DNA of 9,232 nt, from the NCBI GenBank assembly GCA_007116425.1, contig SKIL01000290.1, forward strand, positions 1-9,232. Reading direction: 5' to 3'. Under the pieces are notes generated by a model. The model had not been told where the DNA came from. It searched no databases and was given only the letters and a program-made list of their open reading frames with translations. The position numbers were made by a program, and so were the translations under genes. The DNA is from Bacteriovoracaceae bacterium (lineage in GTDB: Bacteria; Bdellovibrionota; Bacteriovoracia; Bacteriovoracales; Bacteriovoracaceae). Shown here piece by piece: positions 1-7,532 of the stretch. Each line of letters starts with the position of its first letter. The stretch's first letter is position 1.

Positions 1-3000
1 CCCCGCCATAATATAATCCCAATTTTCTTCTTCTCCATAAAAGTGACTAGAATTTGTAGCGATGTGCATGATAATATAATCATCAACATTTTCGAAACAG
101 TACTCGTTGTCAGCTAAATCAAGACCTGGGTTTCGAGGAATGTCACATATCGCAGCTTCTGTAAGCGTGTCTGTAGGCCTTGTAGAGCCATTAGAGTCAA
201 TATATTGAGCTCTAACAGATATAATATTATCAACTGAAATATAAAGCGGAAGATAGATACTAAAGCCGTGCACTTCTTCAATGTATACCATTGGATCAGG
301 ACTATAGTTAAACCCATCCCAGAAAGCAAAATTAAAGTTTCTATACTCTTCTGGTACTTCATCTAGGTTTATGTATCTCCTAGGTTGATAGGGGGCATAC
401 ATTGACTTTTCTTGAACAAAAGGTGAATTTTCATTGATCGGAAGAGTGCTGAGTATTGCTGTGTCTAGACCCAATGATGGATTTGTAATTTGAAAAGTAT
501 CAGTGAGCTCCATATTTGCTTGTATACATCCGTCTTCTGCAGGAGATAAGCACAGGAGAGTTCGATCATAGTTCCAGTTTTGAGAGCTGACGCCACCTGG
601 TACTTCATCGTTAAATGTCCATACTTGATTGATACACTCGAAGTTTTCTGGTGATATTTGAAGTCTTTGGGTGTTCTCCCAGTTATTAGTTCCATCGGCA
701 AATCTTCTAATCCAACCTCCACCACAGCAGTTTTGTCTGCCAGTATCATTAATGGCCTTCCACTGAAAGATTTTAGGTGCCATGACATCACCTGTACCTT
801 CATCAATATGAATCATAGGAGCTTGGGCCCAAATATTAAGACCACTGAGGTCACTTTGATCGGCATCAAAGAGAGGGATACCTCTATAGCGGCTGTATCT
901 ACCTAGTTGTCCTGTCGATGTATTCAAAGGCGTACTAAAAGTTCTGAGTGGAATATTTTCTGTTGCACTCGAAACGGGAGTGACATCGCCAGGTAATATA
1001 TTTGAAGTCGCTGATGTGACTGTGTTCATCCGTGAAAGTTCTGTGTACATCGTAAAGTTTTCACCCACAGGTCGGCAGCAACGGTTTTGTGTCATATCGA
1101 ATTCTTGAGCTGCAGGTGATGTTGGTGGAGGCGGTGTTTGCGCCTGTCCACAAATTAAAGCTTCTTCCCAATACTTTTTTTCGGCCATAGTTGATCCAAA
1201 GTCTGCTGGGCCACGAATCATCGCTTGTGTGCTATGAAGTTCATTTGGACCACAATCAAGATTTGTGTGGCAAACGCTTCCTGCTCTTCTCAAGCAAGCG
1301 TCTCTTGCCACTTTGGGTTCTACGAGATTACCAAGTGTAGCAATGGGATTGGCCTCAATGTCGGCAAATGTGGAGACGATGTCGCCATTAGACGGCAGTG
1401 TTCGTTTTGATTCTGCGCCACACATATTTTGAAATGATCTTTGAAGTCGCATGAACTGATCATTGTTTGCACTTAGGTTATAGTCGTAGTTCCCATCCTC
1501 ATCAAAGAGGGGGCAGGACATATATCGATCTAGCCCCTCTGTAGATGACAGGCATCCACTTATTTGTGAGATATAGTCTGTTCTATTTTGGACATCATCG
1601 TTTCGATGTTGCTCAATTAAGTCATTAGCGAGTCTTTTTCCTGGAAGGCAGAGACCCATTTCTGAAGGATCGCTGAAAGTCATTCCCATATTATGAATCA
1701 GGTTTTGAATGATTTCGAAATCGTCTGTAATTAAGCTATGTGGAGCTCCAACATAGTCTTTAGGACGTCCGAGAACATTGGCGTCTTGTCCAAACAAAAC
1801 GGAAAAAGGTCCTGCGGGCTCTCTGACAAGCTCTTGATTGTATCCATAACCCTGCTCAAGAGAGGCACAGTAAAAATTTGGAGCACACCTAAAAGCTTTG
1901 GCAATTTGCTCATTATTATTTGTCCCAACTGACCAATCTCTTTTACAAGGAGCACCTCTTCCTCGGTAGACACATCTTTTCGTACCCTCAGATAGGTTCA
2001 TACCACCATTTAAAATTTGAGTGAGAGAGTTAAAGTTGTGCTCCATCTCAGCTCTTTCATTTCCGTTGATGTCAAAACGAGGCCATTTTGTTTGGTAGCG
2101 GTTAACATCGACACATGTGTACTCCCATCCAAGTCTCGTGACACAATCGCTATCTACCTCACAGTAATGATTTGCCTGACATGTTCCACCTTGATTCTGC
2201 CTTGGATGGTCTAAATTAAAGTCCGGATCAAAATCGTAATTAGCGGCCACGTTCCCACCTAGGTCTTGAACAACACTTACATTGATACTGCTGGCATCTG
2301 CTAAGTCTGCAAACGGTGCATTGATTGCGAGAAATAATTTATTACTTTGAGCTACGACTCTACGACCATTTCCGATGGCAAACCAAGAGACTCCATCAAA
2401 TGATCCAATTAATGCCCCAAGATTAAATCCAAACCAATCTCTTTGATATCCATTAATGTATAAGGCCGCTTGAGTTCTTAATCTTCTCAATCTTTGATCT
2501 TGCACATCAGGTCTTGCCATATGAGTGAAGGGAAGCATTGTTGGGGGAACCCAGCACGCTCTTCCAAAAATAGTGTCTTCATAGTTTCCGAGCTTGAAAT
2601 TATTTTCATATTGGTTTCGGGCCGTACTGAAACCTGATGCTTGTAAACCTCTTCCATTTTGTGAAGAGGGGAAGGGTCTAAATGCTTGAAACCAACTATC
2701 CGAAGCACACATTGGGCATGGGGTATACATTCCAGAGGTTGTACTAATGATATAGGCCTGGTCAAAGTCAACGTTGATCATCTGTGCCGGTTTTGCACGG
2801 TTAAGTTGCACATTCATTTGTCCCAAAATAGCATTCATACTGAACGTAGTTTTATTAGGAAATGACTTTGTTCCCTCGTCACCGTAAAGAAACTCTTCAC
2901 CTTCTTGAAGAATGTTTGAGTTATATAAATTATCTAATGAGTCATAGAGCTTACCTTCCTCATCAAAAAAACGATGTGGAGCACTTCTTGCTGAAATTGA

Positions 3001-4452
3001 AACGGTTAAGTCTTGAAACGGTGGTGGTTCTAAATCTGGATCAGGAACAAGACATACAATATCTTCAATTTGATTGAATGAGTTCATGATTGCTTTCAGT
3101 CCAAAGTCAGGGCAGTGAGGTTCCTCGGGATGGCTTGGAAATGGGTCTGCTTGGCATCCACATCTACGCCATATATTTCCTCTTACCACTTCATAAGCTT
3201 CAAGCGTTCCGTTAATTATATTATTACTTTCAGGGTAGTAGCTTTCCCAGCTATGGCCATTTGATTCACAACTCGTCTTATTATTAAAAAGTTTATTTGA
3301 ACATATTCCTACTCTACAGTATGGTGTCCATGCACTACCTGAATCTTCACATATCGTTCTGTTTGTGATGGATGAATCACTACATTCTCCAAGGCCATAG
3401 TTCGGAGAACTACTCTTGCCCTCTTCAAGGCACCAGTACTCTGATTTGAGTTTGTTTAGTCTTTCTCTTACTTCATCTTCTGGGTTTGTTGGACTGGTGC
3501 TTGGAGGTGGAGTTCCTATAGATTCTGAGCAAACAAAAAAGACCTCTGGATAATTAACAAATGCCATGGGGTTTTGATCGATTTCACTGAGAGCTTGTAA
3601 ATAAAGTTCAGAGTTCGTGTCTACTCCTGACCGAAGGCTTCCATCATTAACACATTGGCCATCGAGACAACAATCAAATCCTTGGGCGCGACACTCTGAA
3701 TTCGTACAGCTGGTTGATGGAGTTGATGCATTGTTTGAGATATCTATTCTGAGCTGAAGCCCTGTTGTATTTAATTCAAATGTCTCCAGTAAGGTCATAG
3801 GGGAGATGCTTTCTCGATGAAGAGTTATTGACTCTGATGAAATAATCCCACTGCAGTTTGAACAGAGTTCTGGAGGAAAAAAACTGACATCTGTTGGGGG
3901 AGTGAGGTTTGTTATTTCTTCTCTACTTGATGTAAGCCAAGGCGCGGTACCTGAGCACATATCGGAATTCTCTAATTTAGATGCAATATCAATTCTGAAG
4001 AGTCTCTCTGTATTCGTTGATCCTGGTGAAGTATATGTTATAGGAATGGCCCTTGACCTTAATTGTTTTCTTTGACCCTGAATTAGGTAATTAAAGACGA
4101 TGCAATGGGGAACCTGATGGTTGACAAGATATCTATGGACGGCATCTCCGCGCAAGTATATAACAGTTTTTATAGACTCATTTACTATGGCAGGGCCATT
4201 AACTCTTTGGCCTTCAAGAAACCAATAAAGTTCTTGTCCACTTTGACTATCGGGAGTTTCTGCAAAGTCATTCGTCTCATCCGGAGTTTCCATTGAAGCT
4301 TGAGACCTTGAGCGTGAGTTCTTTTCATTTTCAAGTGGAACACATGAAGATAAGCATAATAGAGCAAGAATGGTAACAAAAGATTGAGATATCCTCTTTA
4401 TAATGGGATATTCTCCAGTTAATACGAAATAATGTATTAAACTTTTTGCCAT
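1..4452 (-). CDS. Giant cysteine-rich lipoprotein, multi-domain, C-terminus outside window (partial)
   Basis: The frame is open for 1484 codons from ATG 4452-4450 to the window edge with no stop; the true C-terminus lies beyond base 1. The N-terminus has a basic region (K19, R20), a hydrophobic stretch (about 24-33) and a lipobox L-S-S-C with C37 as the predicted lipidated residue; +2 is Val, so outer-membrane sorting is plausible. A charged S/E/T-rich linker follows (38-72). I count about 49 Cys in the mature part, implying extracytoplasmic disulfides. Visible modules are: C249-x4-C-x6-CC-x4-C; a 19-residue repeat at 357-375 and 384-402; a LecA/galactose-binding-like stretch ending near 728; Cys modules at 758-780 and 1053-1067; CC pairs at 1125-1126 and 1242-1243; and Asp/Asn loops near 742, 794, 984 and 1196. 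A Pro-rich linker lies near 1103-1112. No enzyme motif was recognised. An in-frame GTG at 4482-4480 is an alternative start; the in-frame TAA further upstream limits extension. The reading frame is certain, the function unknown; adhesion or recognition is inference. Confidence 0.9.
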   Translation of the reverse strand, partial: MAKSLIHYFVLTGEYPIIKRISQSFVTILALLCLSSCVPLENEKNSRSRSQASMETPDETNDFAETPDSQSGQELYWFLEGQRVNGPAIVNESIKTVIYLRGDAVHRYLVNHQVPHCIVFNYLIQGQRKQLRSRAIPITYTSPGSTNTERLFRIDIASKLENSDMCSGTAPWLTSSREEITNLTPPTDVSFFPPELCSNCSGIISSESITLHRESISPMTLLETFELNTTGLQLRIDISNNASTPSTSCTNSECRAQGFDCCLDGQCVNDGSLRSGVDTNSELYLQALSEIDQNPMAFVNYPEVFFVCSESIGTPPPSTSPTNPEDEVRERLNKLKSEYWCLEEGKSSSPNYGLGECSDSSITNRTICEDSGSAWTPYCRVGICSNKLFNNKTSCESNGHSWESYYPESNNIINGTLEAYEVVRGNIWRRCGCQADPFPSHPEEPHCPDFGLKAIMNSFNQIEDIVCLVPDPDLEPPPFQDLTVSISARSAPHRFFDEEGKLYDSLDNLYNSNILQEGEEFLYGDEGTKSFPNKTTFSMNAILGQMNVQLNRAKPAQMINVDFDQAYIISTTSGMYTPCPMCASDSWFQAFRPFPSSQNGRGLQASGFSTARNQYENNFKLGNYEDTIFGRACWVPPTMLPFTHMARPDVQDQRLRRLRTQAALYINGYQRDWFGFNLGALIGSFDGVSWFAIGNGRRVVAQSNKLFLAINAPFADLADASSINVSVVQDLGGNVAANYDFDPDFNLDHPRQNQGGTCQANHYCEVDSDCVTRLGWEYTCVDVNRYQTKWPRFDINGNERAEMEHNFNSLTQILNGGMNLSEGTKRCVYRGRGAPCKRDWSVGTNNNEQIAKAFRCAPNFYCASLEQGYGYNQELVREPAGPFSVLFGQDANVLGRPKDYVGAPHSLITDDFEIIQNLIHNMGMTFSDPSEMGLCLPGKRLANDLIEQHRNDDVQNRTDYISQISGCLSSTEGLDRYMSCPLFDEDGNYDYNLSANNDQFMRLQRSFQNMCGAESKRTLPSNGDIVSTFADIEANPIATLGNLVEPKVARDACLRRAGSVCHTNLDCGPNELHSTQAMIRGPADFGSTMAEKKYWEEALICGQAQTPPPPTSPAAQEFDMTQNRCCRPVGENFTMYTELSRMNTVTSATSNILPGDVTPVSSATENIPLRTFSTPLNTSTGQLGRYSRYRGIPLFDADQSDLSGLNIWAQAPMIHIDEGTGDVMAPKIFQWKAINDTGRQNCCGGGWIRRFADGTNNWENTQRLQISPENFECINQVWTFNDEVPGGVSSQNWNYDRTLLCLSPAEDGCIQANMELTDTFQITNPSLGLDTAILSTLPINENSPFVQEKSMYAPYQPRRYINLDEVPEEYRNFNFAFWDGFNYSPDPMVYIEEVHGFSIYLPLYISVDNIISVRAQYIDSNGSTRPTDTLTEAAICDIPRNPGLDLADNEYCFENVDDYIIMHIATNSSHFYGEEENWDYIMAG
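2269..2787 (-). other. Possible LecA/galactose-binding-like beta-sandwich domain within the giant lipoprotein
   Basis: This covers roughly residues 556-728 of the giant lipoprotein. The core is a G-A-L-I-G run (679-683), then W-F-A-I-G-N (690-695), then K-L-F-L-A-I-N (705-711), then a short acidic loop and a beta-strand-like N-V-S-V (724-727). That order matches the family signature of PA-IL/LecA-type lectins and related galactose-binding-like folds (GALxGxIG, then FxIG, then LYLxxND, then DNSGxFxV). The usual Asp after Asn and the second Asn of the DN pair are Ala here (A712, A720), so calcium-dependent sugar binding as in LecA may be lost. The first half of the domain is poorly defined and contains extra Cys, so the left boundary is approximate. 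The assignment is by eye from remembered family patterns. Confidence 0.4.
3247..3384 (-). repeat. Two tandem 19-residue C-S...N-[KR]-T-x-C-E...G...W protein repeats
   Basis: In the giant lipoprotein, residues 357-375 and 384-402 align without gaps. Both have C-S at the start, Asn at position 8, a basic residue then Thr at 9-10, C-E at 12-13, Gly at 16 and Trp at 19, with 8 of 19 positions identical. The spacing between copies is 27 residues, and the linker carries two more Cys-containing steps (C379 and the C384 that opens copy 2). This is a short disulfide microrepeat of the C...T.C...G..W kind seen in secreted proteins. The similarity is at protein level; the DNA of the two copies has clearly diverged. 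Confidence 0.7.
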
Positions 4453-4464
4453 TTTGGGCCTATC

Positions 4465-4471
4465 TCTCCTT
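4465..4471 (-). promoter_or_regulatory. Ribosome binding site of the giant lipoprotein gene
   Basis: On the minus strand AAGGAGA lies upstream of ATG 4452-4450, with 12 bases between them. The core is strong but the spacing is longer than the usual 5-9. The alternative GTG at 4482-4480 has its own AAGGA only 3 bases upstream, which is too close. The ATG is therefore preferred, but the start is not certain. Confidence 0.55.
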
Positions 4472-4502
4472 AAGCTCACAGGTCCTTCTATAAGCTCTCC
4501 CT

Positions 4503-4524
4503 GCACTTATCGACGCATAAGTGC
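4503..4524 (-). promoter_or_regulatory. Perfect 8-bp hairpin in the leader of the giant lipoprotein gene
   Basis: The arms GCACTTAT and ATAAGTGC (4503-4510 and 4517-4524) are perfectly complementary around a 6-base loop. The hairpin ends about 50 bases before the ATG and begins a few bases after the start point predicted from the -10 box at 4540-4535. It would therefore sit at the very 5' end of the mRNA. No T-run follows it on the minus strand, which argues against a plain terminator. It could stabilise the mRNA 5' end, or the same dyad could act as a DNA operator over the start point. Confidence 0.55.
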
Positions 4525-4534
4525 TCATAATTTA

Positions 4535-4540
4535 ATTATA
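4535..4540 (-). promoter_or_regulatory. Consensus -10 box (TATAAT), candidate promoter of the giant lipoprotein gene
   Basis: A perfect TATAAT reads on the minus strand 83 bases upstream of the ATG. It lies inside an AT-only palindrome (ATAATT, one base, AATTAT at 4527-4539). No good TTGACA is found 16-18 bases upstream; the best spaced hexamers match only about half. The rest of the 4453-4661 gap shows no clear terminator for the 908-residue gene and no further gene. Whether the gap separates two operons or only adds an internal promoter cannot be decided from sequence. Confidence 0.4.
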
Positions 4541-4661
4541 AACGCTTAGTAGAGTTGTTCACTCTGATCTTGATTAAGCCTTTGATTTTACAGGATTAAT
4601 ATTAGTGGAAATGTTTGCCTTTCTAACTCAAGTGCCGTATTTTATGGGCTTCAAATTAGAT

Positions 4662-7388
4662 TTATCTGGTAGAGTAGTAAAACTGCTCTGATGTGCTTCC
4701 CGGTAGATTTGTATTTGGGCTGCCATAGTAAAAATTGGGCTGCATAAACTGACTTCTTGGATAAAAACGCCCAGCAGGGTTAAAAAATCCACCATAACCT
4801 GGGACAAAACCTCCATAAAAGTGATCCCTATAACTGGCCATCCACTTTTGATTCATGCCCATTTGCTCGTTTGCAAACATTCTTGCGCTATTTTGTTGAT
4901 ACTGAAAAACTGCTGGGATCGCCGTTGTTTCAATTCCTTTTCCTAAGGCCTTTGCAAACATGACCCAGTAGTTTCCTTTAGGTGTTCTAATTGTATTACC
5001 GGCCTCATCCGTGGTGAAGTGGTACTTTGAATGAAGATTGACCCAGTAGTCATCAAGGGGTGGAGTATATCGTATAGGTTTATTATCTCTTCCTCTGTCG
5101 CGTGATTCTGTTGCAATTTGATCAGTTGTCGCCGGTCTTCTACGCTCTCTCTCTTCCGGATCAGTAGGTGGTGTAAGAGGTCTATGATTATCCGGACCTT
5201 GATGTTCCTCAGAATGATCAGTGATGTATTGATCGGTTTGAGTGTCACTTATATTTTGATCATTGTTATCATTTATATCATTGTCAGCGTCAGTAATAGT
5301 ATCAGCTGAAGCGGTACCAATTATGTGGCAAGTATGATTGAAAAGGGTTCTGTATTGTTGCTGTTTACAGATATGAGATATTTCATCATGAATGGTCTCA
5401 AATTCATGCGAAAGTAGCTCTTGCTCTAAGGCAAATATAATTTGATTTGAATTATCTACTAGTGTTATCACTGGTGGTGTTGCCGCAATTTCTTCATTCT
5501 GAGTACAAATTAGAAAGTTGTTATTTGGTAATTTGCCTTCCTTGCAGCTTGTTTTAAGGATAGTGGTATTAAACCCCATAAGATGATTGAGCCCGATATA
5601 GTCATCTCCGCTTTTTATTTGATTAATATCATCATCAACAATTGATATTCTATCATCCAAGTTTCTTTGCATCTGTTCAAAGAGGTTCGGGTTTTTACTC
5701 AAGTCATCAAGGCATTTTGTAAGAGTCGAATTTGCCGATTGGTTTAGGCTGAAGTTTTGGTTGTCTTGACTTGTAAAAAAAGATGCCTGATTTTTACTGC
5801 CTGTGGTAGAGCATATCTGCGACAACTTTTCATTGATGAACTGAACTCGATCTCTTTGTAGTTGGCCTTCATTTTCATCAGCTGATTCTAGAATTTCCAG
5901 TTTAAAATCTGAACGCTTTACGCTTTCTGCAAAATTATAAAGCATTCTATCAATAATTCCTCGATCTCCACTTATTAAGTCATCTTCCTCGAGTAAAGAT
6001 TGATTTCTTTCAATTGTAGCTCTTATCTGTTGGTTGATATTTGCTTGGGCCTGAGAATCAATATTATCTATTCGGTCCATACTCTCATGAAGTTCAGAAA
6101 TATATCTTGAAAGATCAGGTGAGATTGTTGGAGAGTTTGCCGGCCGCCTCAAGTTGCGATCAATTTCATCTGTGAGGTCTGGATTCAATATTCTTTGAGG
6201 CCAGCTTCTTTGGTCGCGCATTAGGTTTAATTGCTCAGAATATCGATTTATATTAGAGTTGATTTCATCTCGTACCTGTTCTTGAAATTCGGCCAGAGTT
6301 TCGGATAATCTTGGTTGGTCATTGAGCGTTTCAGAAATATCTTGTAGTTGTAAATGACAATATGTTTCACTTTGAAGTCCTTCTTTTTCTTTTGATCTTG
6401 TCGATCCAAAGCTGTCTTTTTCATCTGAATGATTTGCTGAAGACTCATTTAACCGTTGATTAAAGAGACATTGTCTGTATTCGTCGAGAGATTGACTTAT
6501 TTGGAGCATTTGAGAGTGGTCAGATGTTGATCTTCTGTTGATCTCTCTTCCCATCGCCTGATCTAACTCAATCGCTCTGTCCAGAACACTTAAGGGTTGT
6601 GGATATTGACCTCTTTCGACTTGAAGCATTTGGTATAGTTCATTTAGGTTTGTGCTTCTTTCATTTCGAATTTGAGCTGAAGATAACTCGGAGATACTTT
6701 CAGAAACTGGTGCTTGAGTTTCACTTGATAGATAGTAGGCCGAGGCAAAATTGTTAATCATTTGCTTTAATTCTTCAGGGTTTGAAACTTGCATGCCGAG
6801 TGAATCTCGATCATCACCTCTTAAAACTTGGCATAGACCGGTTTGGTTTGTTGGACTTGATTGACATCTATGTTGAATAACTGAAAAAAGTCCTTCCTCT
6901 TTGAGTTGATTTTCTAAGTTTATTTTATCTCTTCCCGTTTTTGACTCAATTTCAAGAATATCACCAATCATATCTTCAAGAATATTAAGTCTCGTCATAG
7001 CATCTATACCGTCTTTAATACCTCTATGACTTTCATACAAATCTCTTAAGGGCATACCCTCTATATCTGTTGGGTCAAGGTCTAAAACTTCATCAAAAAA
7101 CTGTTTATACCTTTCGAGTAATTCGCCAACGCCATCAAAGATCGTTTTTTGAGCAAGAAGTTCTGCCTTTTCTCTTTTCAGGTCAGCAAGTGTTTTGTCG
7201 CCATCATTTTTTGTTAGATTATAGCTTGCTTGAAATACATCAGTTGTTTCGTCTCTTAATTCTTCACATTGCTCTCTCGTGAGCGCACTCGAATATGTAA
7301 TTTCAGAAAAAACAAGAGAGCACCCTATCAGTAGTGCAAGATTGATTTTCTTGAAATTTTTAAATGCCTTTTCATATTTTTTTTTCAT
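4662..7388 (-). CDS. Exported 908-residue helical protein with D/N-rich linker and Gly/aromatic C-terminal tail
   Basis: I do not recognise this family. The start is a very basic n-region (K2-K14) and a hydrophobic run (I15-F27). A signal-peptidase I site fits after S-S-A35, but L-I-G-C23 also matches a lipobox, so it is either soluble/periplasmic or a lipoprotein. Residues about 40-600 are rich in E, Q, N, L, S, R and look alpha-helical with coiled-coil-like stretches. Eleven Cys remain after residue 35. Residues 695-735 are a D/N/T/Q-rich low-complexity linker, 745-770 are Arg-rich, 774-850 look like a small folded domain with W/Y, and 857-908 is a Gly/Tyr/Phe/Pro tail. An in-frame TGA lies about 20 bases upstream of the ATG, so this start is favoured, though its Shine-Dalgarno is weak. 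The giant lipoprotein follows on the same strand after 209 bp, suggesting a shared envelope or surface role (inference). Confidence 0.9.
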   Translation of the reverse strand: MKKKYEKAFKNFKKINLALLIGCSLVFSEITYSSALTREQCEELRDETTDVFQASYNLTKNDGDKTLADLKREKAELLAQKTIFDGVGELLERYKQFFDEVLDLDPTDIEGMPLRDLYESHRGIKDGIDAMTRLNILEDMIGDILEIESKTGRDKINLENQLKEEGLFSVIQHRCQSSPTNQTGLCQVLRGDDRDSLGMQVSNPEELKQMINNFASAYYLSSETQAPVSESISELSSAQIRNERSTNLNELYQMLQVERGQYPQPLSVLDRAIELDQAMGREINRRSTSDHSQMLQISQSLDEYRQCLFNQRLNESSANHSDEKDSFGSTRSKEKEGLQSETYCHLQLQDISETLNDQPRLSETLAEFQEQVRDEINSNINRYSEQLNLMRDQRSWPQRILNPDLTDEIDRNLRRPANSPTISPDLSRYISELHESMDRIDNIDSQAQANINQQIRATIERNQSLLEEDDLISGDRGIIDRMLYNFAESVKRSDFKLEILESADENEGQLQRDRVQFINEKLSQICSTTGSKNQASFFTSQDNQNFSLNQSANSTLTKCLDDLSKNPNLFEQMQRNLDDRISIVDDDINQIKSGDDYIGLNHLMGFNTTILKTSCKEGKLPNNNFLICTQNEEIAATPPVITLVDNSNQIIFALEQELLSHEFETIHDEISHICKQQQYRTLFNHTCHIIGTASADTITDADNDINDNNDQNISDTQTDQYITDHSEEHQGPDNHRPLTPPTDPEERERRRPATTDQIATESRDRGRDNKPIRYTPPLDDYWVNLHSKYHFTTDEAGNTIRTPKGNYWVMFAKALGKGIETTAIPAVFQYQQNSARMFANEQMGMNQKWMASYRDHFYGGFVPGYGGFFNPAGRFYPRSQFMQPNFYYGSPNTNLPGSTSEQFYYSTR

Positions 7389-7410
7389 CAGTTTATTCTG
7401 CTTGAGTTTT

Positions 7411-7452
7411 CACTGTATCCTTATTTGTAAGCTTTCTTTTAATAATACAGTG
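7411..7452. promoter_or_regulatory. Separated 8-bp inverted repeat upstream of the 908-residue gene
   Basis: Arms CACTGTAT (7411-7418) and ATACAGTG (7445-7452) are perfect inverted copies separated by 26 bases, 23-64 bases upstream of the ATG at 7388. The distal arm overlaps a TATTAT -10-like hexamer (7446-7441 on the minus strand) with no good -35. Two half-sites flanking a likely start region suit an operator pair or looping protein. They could also form a large-loop RNA stem in the leader. This 230-bp gap otherwise holds only the AT-rich hairpin at 7533-7561 and no gene that I can support. Confidence 0.4.
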
Positions 7453-7532
7453 CTTTGTTCTGATCGGTTATTTGATAAAAAAAGTTAAGTGTAAGGTATG
7501 TGCCGAGAAGTGTTTTAAGTAATTGATAAATT

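Noticed and set aside
465..806. Minus-strand frames of 60-113 codons within the giant gene (also 114-362, 1731-1973, 2487-2771, 4185-4379)
   Set aside because: They are out-of-frame shadows of the giant lipoprotein, which is open over the whole stretch with a signal peptide and ordered Cys motifs.
658..906. Plus-strand open frame of 82 codons, and similar short plus-strand frames at 1225-1410, 1738-1932, 2017-2214, 2862-3077 and 4105-4296
   Set aside because: All lie antisense inside the continuous 1484-codon minus frame, lack clear ribosome binding sites and have no recognisable protein features.
2038..2073. Canonical EF-hand at residues 794-805 of the giant lipoprotein
   Set aside because: The Gly is at position 4 rather than 6 and position 12 is His, so it is recorded only as a calcium-like loop.
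4943..5248. 101-codon minus-strand frame overlapping the D/N-rich linker of the 908-residue gene
   Set aside because: It is an alternate frame of low-complexity coding sequence with no start context and no domain.
7279..7488. Plus-strand 69-codon frame with a hydrophobic stretch across the 5' end of the 908-residue gene
   Set aside because: The hydrophobicity is the antisense image of the signal peptide and AT-rich leader; no ribosome binding site was seen.
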